A stretch of 64,000 nucleotides of DNA from Drosophila pseudoobscura (Eukaryota; Arthropoda; Insecta; Diptera; Drosophilidae), in contig NC_046679.1 of NCBI RefSeq assembly GCF_009870125.1, forward strand, positions 6,634,001 through 6,698,000. Direction: 5' to 3'. Numbering within the stretch: position 1 is the first letter of the stretch; each line of letters opens with the position of its first letter. The notes below the pieces were generated by a model, which was not told where the DNA came from, searched no databases, and saw nothing but the letters and a program-made list of their open reading frames with translations. The translations under genes were made by a program, and so were the position numbers. Positions 33,962 to 53,177 of the stretch are shown piece after piece.

Positions 33962-34781
33962 ATTGGCTTTTGTTTATCCTAACAATATTGCACATATGTA
34001 CACACGCATACGAACGCACCGAACAGACTGTGGTCTGTGGAAACTGCGCTACTTTTTCTCTATTCTCTTTTTCGCTTTTTCTTTGGCTTTCCCGTCGCGT
34101 CGGGTCGGTCGACTGCTTTTCATACGCACGGAAATACACTTACAGTTTGCTAGAAACGCTCGTGGCACTCTGGTTCTCTTTCACATGGTTTTCAGAGCAT
34201 TTCTCGACTATTTTAAACGCTTAAAACAAAATAAAAACGAGGAAAATAATAATGTTTTCTTCTCATCACAACAACTGAAAATTAGCGATGAGCGATACCT
34301 GTGTACCTGTTACTTGTCACGATTATTTTAGCATCATTGAATGCTGTGACCAAATGACGGTAGCAGATTTATTTTTGAATTATTCCTTAAGATGGAAGAA
34401 TATGCAAGCATAAAGAAAATTAATTATAGATTAGTTGTCTAGTTTCATTCTTTTTATTATTTTTAAAATCAATCCCAAAAATAATTTGCGGTCTGTCACA
34501 GTGATTTATAGCCGTGACAAATGCCATCACAGTTCAAAATCACAGATTGCCTTATAAATGCGGTGTATATCGATATATCGAAAGCGGACCATGTTGTGCA
34601 AATGGCGAAATCTCAAGTATAGTATGACCGTACTCAAAATATTATTAGGCCGCACCGAAGAACGTAACAAATTGGCGTCGCGTGGCTTTGTGAACAAAAA
34701 CAATAGCAGACACTAAGGTCCAGGTGAAATTTCGCCAGCTAATTTCTGACAGAAAAGTGCCGCGGAAGGCCTCCAGACACC
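33962..34781. other. spacer with divergent promoters of the claudin-like and RING genes
   Basis: 820 bp. CGATATATCG at 34571-34580 is a palindromic CGATA/TATCG pair 200 bp upstream of the RING gene start. The run at 34495-34555 holds several copies of TCACAGT or TCACAG. No gene seen. Confidence 0.5.
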
Positions 34782-35933
34782 ATGGCCACAGACACAGTGT
34801 CCAACGGCGAGAACTATCACCTGCCCAGCGACGACGATGTGATATGCCCCACATGTAATGTCAAAATCAAGCGCTGCCAGGTGGCTGACCACTGCCAGGT
34901 GGAAATGGAGCGCCTGCACACAGTGGTTCCACCCATAAGTACACCACCAACATCGACTCTTACGACAACCACAACAACATCAACATCACAGTCTGGATCT
35001 GGCGGAAGGCAGCCGTGGAGTGTGTTCCAGCGTGTGCAGAAAAATCGCCAGACCCGACAGCGACAACGCACGCGAAAGCGTCCCTCCTCTCCGCCAGCGC
35101 CGGTGGCTGCCCCACCTGAACCATCCACCTCCGCCTGTCCCGTGTGCAACAAGAACTTCCCGCAGGGCCGCATCCAGGAGCACGCGAATGAGTGTCTGCG
35201 AAACAGTCGCAGAAACGGCCAGGCCAACGGTGAACGCCACTCCAGCGACGATACCGACGACAGCGAGGAGTACGAAGAGTACGAGTGGGCAGGCCAGAAA
35301 CGCATTCGCGTGTCCACGCTCGTGCAGGGCGGCTATTCGGCCCTGAACATGGGCCAGACCATAAAGTACAATGGCAGCCAGCAGGCCAATGAAGACGAGG
35401 ACGAGGATCTCAATGTGGATGAGGACGATACGCAGATCTACGGGCCCACACAGTACGGGGAAGCAGATGTGATTCCCACGGTGGACGGAGAATCCGGTGG
35501 CGATGTCTCGGAGGCAGATGTCACGAACTACGTCCGCAGACTGATTTCGTCCAACGAAGCACCCAAGTCGAATCATTCCAGCGATGCTACTGCCACTGTG
35601 GAGGCTGCCGTTGAGCAGCAGCCAGGGACTGAATCAGCAGCGGCATCCTCCAGGGAGGCGCCATCCACTTCTCGCTCCACGCGGTCGGCCTCTCAGAACC
35701 AGCAACTGGTCATCGAGGCGCTAAGGGCCAAGCTGCGCCTCTACGAGAACCAGTCGCAGAGCAAGTTCAAGTGCCTGATCTGCCTCGACGACTACAAGAA
35801 TCCCGCCATCTCTGTCTCCTGCTGGCATGTGCACTGCGAGCAGTGCTGGTTGCAGACGCTCGGTGCCCGCAAGCTATGTCCCCAGTGCAATTCGATCACG
35901 ACACCGAAAGACCTGCGTCGGATTTACCTGTAG
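34782..35933 (+). CDS. RNF220-like RING E3 ubiquitin ligase
   Basis: An intronless gene of 383 residues. Residues about 24-45 (CPTC, then HCQVEMERL) and about 121-140 (CPVCNKNF, then HANECL) are C2HC-type zinc knuckles; in between is a basic, Ser/Thr-rich linker. After an acidic, disordered middle (EDEDEDLNVDEDD), a coiled-coil segment (VIEALRAKLRLYENQ) leads to a C-terminal C3HC4 RING at about 334-372: CLIC, CWHVHCEQC and CPQC. The very C-terminal DLRRIYL is the hallmark of RNF220, a ligase that acts on Sin3B and stabilises beta-catenin in vertebrates. D. melanogaster ortholog, as I recall, CG4813. The start ATG has a good Kozak context (CACC ATGG). Confidence 0.88.
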   Translation: MATDTVSNGENYHLPSDDDVICPTCNVKIKRCQVADHCQVEMERLHTVVPPISTPPTSTLTTTTTTSTSQSGSGGRQPWSVFQRVQKNRQTRQRQRTRKRPSSPPAPVAAPPEPSTSACPVCNKNFPQGRIQEHANECLRNSRRNGQANGERHSSDDTDDSEEYEEYEWAGQKRIRVSTLVQGGYSALNMGQTIKYNGSQQANEDEDEDLNVDEDDTQIYGPTQYGEADVIPTVDGESGGDVSEADVTNYVRRLISSNEAPKSNHSSDATATVEAAVEQQPGTESAAASSREAPSTSRSTRSASQNQQLVIEALRAKLRLYENQSQSKFKCLICLDDYKNPAISVSCWHVHCEQCWLQTLGARKLCPQCNSITTPKDLRRIYL

Positions 35934-36546
35934 ACAGCAAAAGACGTGCGCCGCATATGCCTACAGCACCGACTGGTTACCCCGGAGGCTGCGTCTTAGC
36001 TTATGCCGCGCCCTGGCTTTCTTTCTGCAGCAGCTCTAGTTTATAATCCTATACGTATATTATTTATAATAACTATCATACGTGACATAACAATAAGCAG
36101 CATTAAAATGTAACTATTACAATAAACCATTGAAAACCCAATGGTTTCCAGGAATTTCAAGGACTCGAGAGGAGGTCTTTCGTGGCATTACGAGAGTTTT
36201 CGAGCAGCACACCAGGAACTGATCAGCAATCTTGCTTCTTGACCTTGAGTAGATTGCAAGAAATGAAACGTAGGTTGAAGCAGAACCTGGCCGCCAAGTG
36301 ACTGATTGAAAATCCTCAAGGATTAGGCTTTGATTTCATTGGGAAATAGCCATCAATGGGTATTCAATCCATGGATTTTACTGAAAACGGTTTTCTCTGG
36401 AATGCTTAAGGAGTTAAGAGCTGACCCTAGCTGATGCGCCGATGATCTCCAATCAAACATATATTTTCAATTCAGAGTTCGTTGGTGTTCAACATTATTT
36501 TATTATATTTGTTTGTAAGCCTCCGGCACGGATATAGCAATCAAGT

Positions 36547-36640
36547 GGGGGCTTTTTAGTTGCGTGAAGATTGAGGGGGGCTCTGGAGTTGCGTGGTGAT
36601 CGAATGGGGGCTCTGGAGTTGTGTGGAGATCGACTGGTGG
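36547..36640. repeat. 30-bp tandem repeat, three units
   Basis: Unit close to GGGGGCTCTGGAGTTGCGTG followed by GTGATCGAAT, three times with small changes. On the minus strand it encodes a TQLQSP-type repeat at the end of an open frame (36831-36556), part of the possible orphan gene. Confidence 0.75.
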
Positions 36641-37147
36641 CTTGTGGTGTGGGTCATGTTGCTGAATTCTGCAGGGGGATAGAACAATCCTTCTCGTCTT
36701 ACCTTTGTGTTCTTTAGTTCCTTACTTCCCCTGCTGTAGTTACTTACATACTTGTATATAGATACCTTAGTAGGGGATTTTTCTTCTATGGATTGCAGTG
36801 TGGGGTGAGATCTATCAAATCTGTGGGTCACAGTTGAATTCTTGCCATCTTCTTTGCCTCTTACCTTATTTTTTCATTTTCACATATAATACTATGGTTT
36901 TTCCCAATATTGGGTGGTCCGAAACCATGGACTTGACCGCAACATTGTCAATTTGTGATAGGATAGTGGCCTTTAACGCATTGCTTCTGCAGTAAATCAG
37001 AGGCGAGTGACTTGTGTTATATTTCCGCATGTATTTATATTCAAAGTCGTAGAGCGAGATCGGCTCATCTAACGATTGCAACAGGCTTGTTGATCGATCG
37101 AAAAAATATGGGTCTTCAAGCAGAATTTTGTTCAGCTCATATATCAT
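36556..37147 (-). CDS. possible orphan gene, two open frames, function unknown
   Basis: On the minus strand a frame starting at the ATG at 37147 encodes 93 residues and stops at 36866; 35 bp further on a second frame (36831-36556, about 91 codons) follows, ending in a TQLQSP repeat. The first contains EPISLYDFEYKYMRKY and ILSQIDNVAVK in a pattern faintly like the winged-helix LOTUS fold, but I would not insist on it. A GTAAG follows the first stop codon and a CCCACAG precedes the second frame, so splicing between them is possible but no join fits well. I recognise no homolog. It may be a lineage-specific gene, a gene remnant or chance. Confidence 0.3.
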
Positions 37148-37489
37148 TTTGACCACTATCACTTTGAGGATATTTCCGTTTTGGGGAGGAGTTTATTCCG
37201 TTTTTAAAGATTATTTTGTTGTGCGCATTTTTAGAATCGAGCATAGATTGTGAAATCCGGAAGGTAGGGTTTTGTAACAGTACACTTTGATCACACAAAA
37301 CTTGAACACTTTTTGAGCAATGATAATCAAAGTTTTAACCTTTTGGAACTTTTTTCAAAGTTCTCTTGACCTTTTAGGATGAGATTTCAAATGTACTCCT
37401 AGAAAGTATCCAGGGAACTGTTCACAACGAGAGCTGAACTCAGAGATGTCCTTAAAAGAAAGCTACCCATCGTTTTTCTGTACATACCG

Positions 37490-38010
37490 CTTAGAGGCCC
37501 ACGCATACAGGTATCAGTGTATGCGCCATACCGTTACACGCTAGAAGAGGGCATTATCCTTGTTCGCATAGATCGCTAGAAAGAGAGAACAACAGAGCAA
37601 TTAAGTCGCTAATTTACAAGTGGAGAGAGGGCTATAACAGACCGATAGTGTATTGTTGTTAGTGTTGATTTTTCTATTTATTCTCTCCGAGATCTCGGTG
37701 CCAGGCCTTCCTAGAAGTATCCATGACTCCTACTTGAACAACTTACAGAATTGTACAAAAAAAAAAGACAGCGACATCTGTTGTGGATCCTCGTATGCAG
37801 TGACAGAGTTGTGTGGGAGGAAAGGAAACGGGACGAGGAGGAAGAAAAGGAGTTTCCGGTAGAAATAGAACTGGCCGGGCGTGATCTGGGAGAAAAATAA
37901 GACAAATTTGTGATCGTGGAGACGAAGATCCCTCTAATATATCAGCGGCAGGCATCAACATCAGCAGAAGCGGCGGACATGGCAAAGCCGGAAACCTGGT
38001 TCGAAACACC
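37490..38010 (+). mobile_element. degenerate retroelement fragment, copy 2
   Basis: The core at 37767-38005 is homologous to 19681-19915 on the opposite strand: GACAGCG, GTGGATCCT, GGAAAGGAAACGGG, GTTTCCGGTAGAAA, GTGATCGTGGAGACGAAGAT and CAGCAGAAGC in order. The 280 bp before it (TATTTATTCTCTCCGAGATC and more) have an LTR-like look, but no repeat of them was found. It is broken and incomplete; family unresolved. It ends 270 bp upstream of the IRP-1A start codon. Confidence 0.5.
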
Positions 38011-38169
38011 CCTGATTTCCCCGAGAGCTAGCTGGAAACGATAGGCCGGAAAGAGGTCTATAAAAGGTCTATATATAAATATATAACTATTTGTTTTTGG
38101 CCGTTTCCTCAGCCAATAAAAATATGTGCCTTATTTCTCAAAAACCACCGCGTGAAACGGTCTATTACT

Positions 38170-38216
38170 CGATAGCACCGATATCGATACAGCACCACAT
38201 CGGCTAAACAGCTGAC
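38170..38216. promoter_or_regulatory. CGATA triplet and E-box, IRP-1A promoter
   Basis: CGATA occurs at 38170, 38179 and 38185, followed by AACAGCTGAC at 38207-38216 (9 of 10 to Ohler Motif 5). They lie 64-110 bp upstream of the IRP-1A start codon. Confidence 0.5.
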
Positions 38217-38279
38217 TTGGAAAAAAATTTATTTCACGAGGTTTTCTGTTTTTGTCTCATTTCCGCGACTTTCTTAGTC

Positions 38280-41200
38280 ATGTCCAGCTCCGGTAGGCAT
38301 TTCTTTGAGTACTCCAAACACTTGATAGAGCTCTAACTGCATTACAGGCGCCAGTCCCTTCTCCCATTTCGAGGAATCCTTCACACAAGACGGCAACGTC
38401 TACAAGTATTTTGATCTGCCAAAAATTGACAACAAATATGGTAAGCATGGATCCTTTTAAGATCTCCTTGGATGGCAACAGCATTTCTTAATTTATTCGA
38501 CAGATTCATTGCCCTTCTCCATACGCATTCTGCTGGAGTCTGCGGTGCGGAACTGTGACAACTTCCAGGTGCTGGAAAGGGACGTGAAGAGTATTTTGGA
38601 CTGGACGCCTGCCCTGAGGCAGGGGACCAGCGATGTCGAGGTTTCCTTCAAGCCAGCGCGTGTCATACTCCAGGTAGAGAGGGTTCAAATGAGCGCATCA
38701 GTCAAATCTCATTACGTTTGATCTGTTCAGGACTTCACCGGAGTGCCGGCAGTGGTGGACTTTGCAGCAATGCGGGATGCCGTCCTTGACTTGGGCGGCA
38801 ATCCCGAGAAGATCAATCCCATCTGCCCCGCCGACCTGGTGGTCGATCATTCCGTTCAGGTTGACTTTGCTCGCGTCTCGGATGCGCTAGCGAAAAACCA
38901 ATCGCTGGAGTTCGAGCGCAACAAGGAACGATTCACATTCCTTAAGTGGGGCGCCCGGGCGTTCAACAACATGCTGATTGTGCCCCCGGGCTCCGGCATT
39001 GTGCATCAGGTGAACTTGGAGTACTTGGCCCGCGTTGTCTTTGAGAACGATGCCACGGATGGCTCGAAGATCCTCTATCCCGACAGCGTCGTTGGCACCG
39101 ACTCCCACACGACCATGATCAATGGTCTGGGCGTACTCGGTTGGGGTGTGGGCGGCATTGAGGCGGAGGCCGTGATGTTGGGACAGTCGATCTCCATGCT
39201 ACTGCCCGAAGTCATTGGCTACAAGCTGGTCGGAAAGCTCGGTCCCCTGGCCACCTCAACCGATTTGGTGCTGACCATTACCAAGCATCTGCGTCAGCTA
39301 GGCGTCGTTGGCAAGTTCGTGGAGTTCTATGGTCCCGGTGTGGCTGAGCTGAGCATCGCAGACCGTGCGACCATCAGCAACATGTGCCCCGAGTATGGAG
39401 CCACCGTTGGCTACTTCCCCATCGACGAGAACACGCTCAGCTACATGCGGCAGACGAGTCAGTATTGAAAGGAATCGTATAGAAGGAATATACACATATT
39501 AATCTGATATCCACTGCAGATCGATCTGATAAGAAAATCGATATCATTCGGGAGTATCTGAAGGCCACGCGACAGTTGCGAGATTACTCTCTAGAAGATC
39601 AGGATCCCACGTACACAGAGGTAGGTGTCTTTTCTGTTTTGTGCGTTTTTTGTTTCTGACTAACCCTTAAATGTGTCGCTATCGTTTGCAGACTGTTACC
39701 TTGGATCTTTCCACAGTGGTCACATCGGTTTCGGGCCCCAAACGGCCGCACGATCGCGTCTCCGTTTCGAGCATGTTTGAGGATTTCAAAGGGTGCCTCA
39801 CCAGTCCCGTGGGCTTTAAGGGATTCGCTATATCGCCAGATGCTTTGGCCGCCAGCGGAGAGTTCCAATGGGATGATGGGAAAACTTACAAGATACGTCA
39901 CGGGTCTGTGGTCATTGCAGCGATTACTTCCTGTACGAACACATCGAATCCATCCGTGATGCTGGGCGCCGGTCTGCTGGCTAAGAATGCCGTGGAGAAG
40001 GGGCTCAGCATTTTGCCGTACATCAAGACATCGCTTTCGCCGGGATCTGGTGTGGTTACCTATTACCTGAAGGAGTCGGGCGTCATTCCGTACCTGGAGC
40101 AGCTGGGCTTCGACATTGTCGGCTATGGCTGCATGACCTGCATTGGCAACTCGGGACCGCTGGAGGAGAATGTGGTCAACACCATCGAGAAGAACGGTCT
40201 CGTTTGCTGCGGTGTTCTGTCCGGCAATCGGAACTTCGAGGGTCGGATACATCCCAACACGCGGGCCAACTATCTGGCCAGTCCCCTGCTGGTGATTGCC
40301 TATGCCATAGCTGGACGCGTGGACATCGACTTTGAGACGCAGCCACTGGGCGTGGATGGCAGCGGCAAGAGTGTGTTCCTGCGTGACATTTGGCCGACAC
40401 GCAGCCAGATTCATGAGGTGGAGCGCAAACACGTCATTCCGGCCATGTTTCAGGAGGTCTACAGTGAGTGTGAGAAATTCAATCAATTATATTCTTTAAA
40501 CTTCTGTTTTTTCCAAGGCAAAATCGAACTTGGCTCTGAGGATTGGCAAACCCTTGAGGTCTCCGATAGCAACCTGTATCCCTGGAGCGGAGCGTCCACT
40601 TATATCAAACGACCTCCCTTCTTTGAGGGCATGACCCGGCAACTGCCAAAGCTGGGCAGCATTGAGAGAGCGCGCTGCCTGCTCTTCCTGGGAGACTCTG
40701 TGACCACGGATCACATTTCGCCAGCGGGCTCCATTGCCAGAAATTCTCCGGCTGCGCGCTATTTGTCCGAGCGCAATCTTACACCGCGGGACTTCAACTC
40801 GTATGGTTCGCGACGCGGCAACGATGCGGTGATGGCCCGTGGAACCTTCGCCAACATACGCCTGGTGAACAAACTGGCCTCAAAGACCGGGCCTCGAACA
40901 GTGCACATACCCAGCCAGCAGGAGATGGATATTTTCGATGCCGCCGATCGATATCGGGAGGAGGGAACGCCCTTGGTCTTGGTTGTCGGCAAGGATTACG
41001 GCAGTGGCAGCTCCCGCGACTGGGCAGCCAAAGGTCCGTTTCTCCTGGGCATAAAGGCTGTCATTGCGGAGTCGTACGAGCGTATACATCGATCGAATTT
41101 GGTCGGCATGGGTATCATTCCCCTGCAGTTCCTGCCGGGCCAAGGCGCCGAGTCCTTGAACCTGACCGGTCGGGAGCTGTATAACATTGCCCTCCCCGAG

Positions 41201-41350
41201 AGCGACGAATTGAAGCCGGGCCAGAGAGTTCAAGTCGAGGCCGATGGTATTGCTTTCGAGACGACGCTGCGCTTCGATACCGAGGTGGACATTACGTACT
41301 ACAAGAATGGAGGTATTCTAAACTACATGATACGAAAGATGCTGGACTAG
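38280..41350 (+). CDS. Irp-1A: iron regulatory protein 1A / cytosolic aconitase
   Basis: Seven exons, 38280-38292, 38348-38440, 38504-38673, 38731-39457, 39520-39620, 39692-40463 and 40518-41350, encode 902 residues, the IRP1 length. The first exon holds only four codons and one base. The aconitase fold is complete: [15 protein letters not shown], the [13 protein letters not shown] region, [20 protein letters not shown], and the three 4Fe-4S cysteines in [10 protein letters not shown] and YGCMTCIG. The fourth domain carries [11 protein letters not shown] with substrate-binding Ser and Arg. With the cluster the protein is an aconitase; without it, it binds iron-responsive elements in ferritin and SdhB mRNA. 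Flies have two paralogs; I chose 1A over 1B by gene order near Dicer-1 and winged eye. No IRE hairpin was checked here. Confidence 0.93.
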
Positions 41351-41926
41351 ATCATATTTGTATCTTTTTTTTTTGTATATTCCAAGTGCATTTCTAACAA
41401 AAATATTTTTGTACTATGTGACGGGTAATAAAATTTAAAATTTTATATGGGCGCGACTGGGCCTGCCAATCGGTTTTACTTTGCGTTAGTGAACAGGTAT
41501 GCAGCAGTGAGAAACGAACTAACGCGTCGGCGGCCAACCGATGTTATCAGAACAAGAAATCGATACACCATCGAAAATTTAAAAATCTTCCGAAATTTCG
41601 TTTTTTATATATTGTACCAGTTTAGCTCAAAATTCCGAAGGGGATCCCCCAGTGAGCATGGCAAGAAAAGGATATCAGGATACAGTTTCCTGTTTCTCAG
41701 TTTTTTACATAGAGCTAACCATAAACGTACTATGTATATCGAGATCGGGATCGAGATAAACAGAAAACAAATTAAATGCAAATGAAAAGATAGTATCTTA
41801 ATATTAAATTAGCGAAATAGAGTATACAAAAGTTCATACAACCGTTTGACAAGCAACAAGTGTTCAAATATCATCAACATGTACGAAATGACGTGACATT
41901 CAATACTCACTACGTTACTTTTCATA

Positions 41927-42371
41927 CCAACTGACGTTTTATGCTTTGACTTCTTTTGTTTAAACCTTATTTTAGACACAATCCACAAGACTCCCTCTTT
42001 GAAATCAACCAATTTTGTAGAAAATTGACTCATCATTTGGATAAAATTATTTCTTCAGCACTGAATATCCTAGCTAGCTAGTAATATGAAACCGAATATC
42101 AAAATCGAAGAATATGATTTCCGGTCATGGAAAGAGAACGATTAGCCCATTGTCGACCAGTTGGTATTAAAATACACTCCACGAAAATTATGAATTTTGA
42201 AAATTTTAGCTCTGTTAAAGTGATAGAAATGGTAGTCCTTTTTTAAGCAAAGATGAAGTATAGGGTGGTCCTAAAAGAGAAATGATTATTATAATTATTC
42301 GTATTATTTTGCGCGGTTTAACTCAAGTAGTTATCCTGTTTAAATAAAGGGGCTTGAGTGGGCTAAGTTCG
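41927..42371. repeat. dispersed repeat A, copy 2 (about 445 bp)
   Basis: Homologous to 13478-13908, same orientation (shared blocks listed there). It ends about 10 bp before the Motif 6 promoter module of winged eye. No terminal inverted repeat was seen. Confidence 0.7.
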
Positions 42372-42379
42372 TTTCTTCA

Positions 42380-42424
42380 TCGGTATATTTCGGTATTTTT
42401 CTGAGGGTTAGACGGTATATTTTT
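42380..42424 (+). promoter_or_regulatory. winged eye core promoter, Motif 6 array
   Basis: CGGTATATTT and CGGTATTTTT (Motif 6, KTYRGTATWTTT) are followed by CTGAGGGTTAGACGGTAT. The same module occurs on the minus strand at 8561-8525. It lies 0.75 kb upstream of the winged eye start codon, so a long 5' UTR (42.43-43.16 kb) is likely. Confidence 0.55.
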
Positions 42425-43159
42425 ATTGATAAGTCCGCTGTCACAGACTTTTTCCAGGGATTTCTAATTCGCAGAAACAATAAAAATAAATAAAAAACCG
42501 CGCGGTCGTAAACAGTGTGCCATCTTGTAGATGGAATCCCGTTGGGAATACGTTGAACGCGACACGACCTATGGAAATATCGCGCTGTCCACACAGCACA
42601 ACGTCGCGCCTCCGCCTTCGCCCGTGCCGTCGCCACCTCCGACTCGACTCGACTCTGCCCAGTGCTTGTGCTTGGGGGGACTCTAGCAGCAGAGAGCACA
42701 CAGGTCCAGTTTTGAACACATAGATATATATTGCAAGTTGCATACGTCGCGTCGTGTGGATTATGTCATTTATTTATAAAAACACAAAGGTACAAAACCG
42801 TTGAATGTTGCACCAAAAAGCAGAGAAAACCTGTAAAAATGTAGACTGTGTGTCCGTCTCTCTGCGTGTGTGTGAGTGAGTGTGTGCCGCAGATAATGGA
42901 TGTTTTAGTTGTGGCCGTTTAAATATATACATAGATATAGAGAGATATATGTACATACATAGAATAGTCCGTACGCAAAGTATATGCGTCTCAGCACGTC
43001 GCCGATTCTGCGAGCCCAAGACCGAGCCCGACCCCAAGTGTCCCCTTCCCCGGAGTCCCCAGGGGCCATTGCGCGCGAGCAATGCCGCTGCCCCTCCTCC
43101 GATCTAGCAACAGCTCAAAGAATCCAACAATTTTGGAGTAACTAAAAAAATATCAACAA

Positions 43160-51681
<8,522 letters not shown>

Positions 51682-53177
51682 GCAGAGTGGACGATGAATC
51701 ATGGCTAGGCATGGCATGATTAGGCATAGTGCATACAAAACTATATATATACAATATATATACACACATTATACATTATATTTTACTATACGCGCGGAAC
51801 AGCAGAAAAGAGAAAGCATATATATACCTATATGTATACAAATATTATGTACTTCTATATATATTTTAAATGTATTATGTAGTTCAACAAAAAAAACAAC
51901 AAAAACTCGGAAAAAAACAAACAAAAAAAGGACATTTAGCAGCGAAAGTAAACGAGAGAGTTAGAGAGAGAGAGAGAACAAGGTACTAAGCAACAACCAC
52001 TAAAATTTATGTGTAGTTACGAGAAGCGCAAGCAATTTTAACTATAATTTTTTGTATAAAGATGCTGTAAAACGCGCCAGAGAACGACGACGACGACAAA
52101 AGAAGATTCACTGAATGTTCATGAATGTTTACAACAACAAAAAGAAAACGATATGTGTGCTCCTGACTTCCTTACATACAACACACAACACCCAACACCC
52201 AATCCACACTAAACACAACACCCAACATAATACAATTTACAGCTCCTAAAACGGATACGAATACGGGATACGGAATACGGAAATACACTTGTTAACGAAT
52301 GCGTGTGTATACCGACATGTTTCAGATGAAATTTAAAACGTGTTTTAATGATTTTAAGCAGGCAACATGCAGCAGCAGCAACTACTACTATAAATGTAAC
52401 AATTCAATGTGATAGCAAAAGAAAACCAGATGATGTTGATGTGTACAGAGGAGGAGAGAGTATAGGCATAGGTTGATTAATTTAGAGAACAGCCAGGCAG
52501 AGAGGGTGTACGTGTACCACTCGTATGTATGTGCGGAATATTTACAGCTCGTTTATTCAAGAAGAATCAGCAACAGCAACAGCAACCATCAAATCAAACA
52601 CCTATCTATAATTATATCAATAAACTTGCCGGATATACTGAACAAGCTACTGTCTGTCTCTGTCTCCGGGGGCCAACTAAATCCTTTCGCTGGGGTTTTC
52701 CCCAGGAATTTGGCAGGTAAAGCGGAACCAATGACGACTACCGTATACCCAACGGGTATCTTTCTATATGGAATGGACCCTACAAATGAATGTACCCGTT
52801 TTGCCGGAAGCGTAGGCATGACAAATGCGTGTCTGTCGATTCAAAGAGCCATGAATCGAAGCCCCGGTCGCCCAACCCCCGGGCAAAAACAGGTTGCTCT
52901 TTCTGATGCCCTCCACCCGCTGTCAAATGCGTGCGTTGCCTGGCTGCGGGGGTCACGAGTCACGAGTGTGTCCTGGCATCGATCAAACAATAGGAAAATT
53001 TGCATTTTGGCCAGTGCCTGGGCCCCAGGCTATTGGAAATAGGATAGACGGTGGAACGACGGATGCGTGCCTGCGAGACACAATAATTAAAAAGCGATTT
53101 GTTTAGGGCCAGGCGCAGGCAATCGGTTGTCTTGTGTCAGGGGGTTGCCGCCGCCGGCCAGGCCCCCCACCGAAAAA
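51682..53177. other. winged eye 3' UTR and spacer
   Basis: 1.5 kb. The first 0.8 kb is AT- and AC-rich 3' UTR-like DNA with (AT)n near 51740-51770 and (GA)n at 51955-51976. Towards the right end base composition rises in GC. No further gene seen; a short open frame at 52473-53042 has no coding character. Confidence 0.6.
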
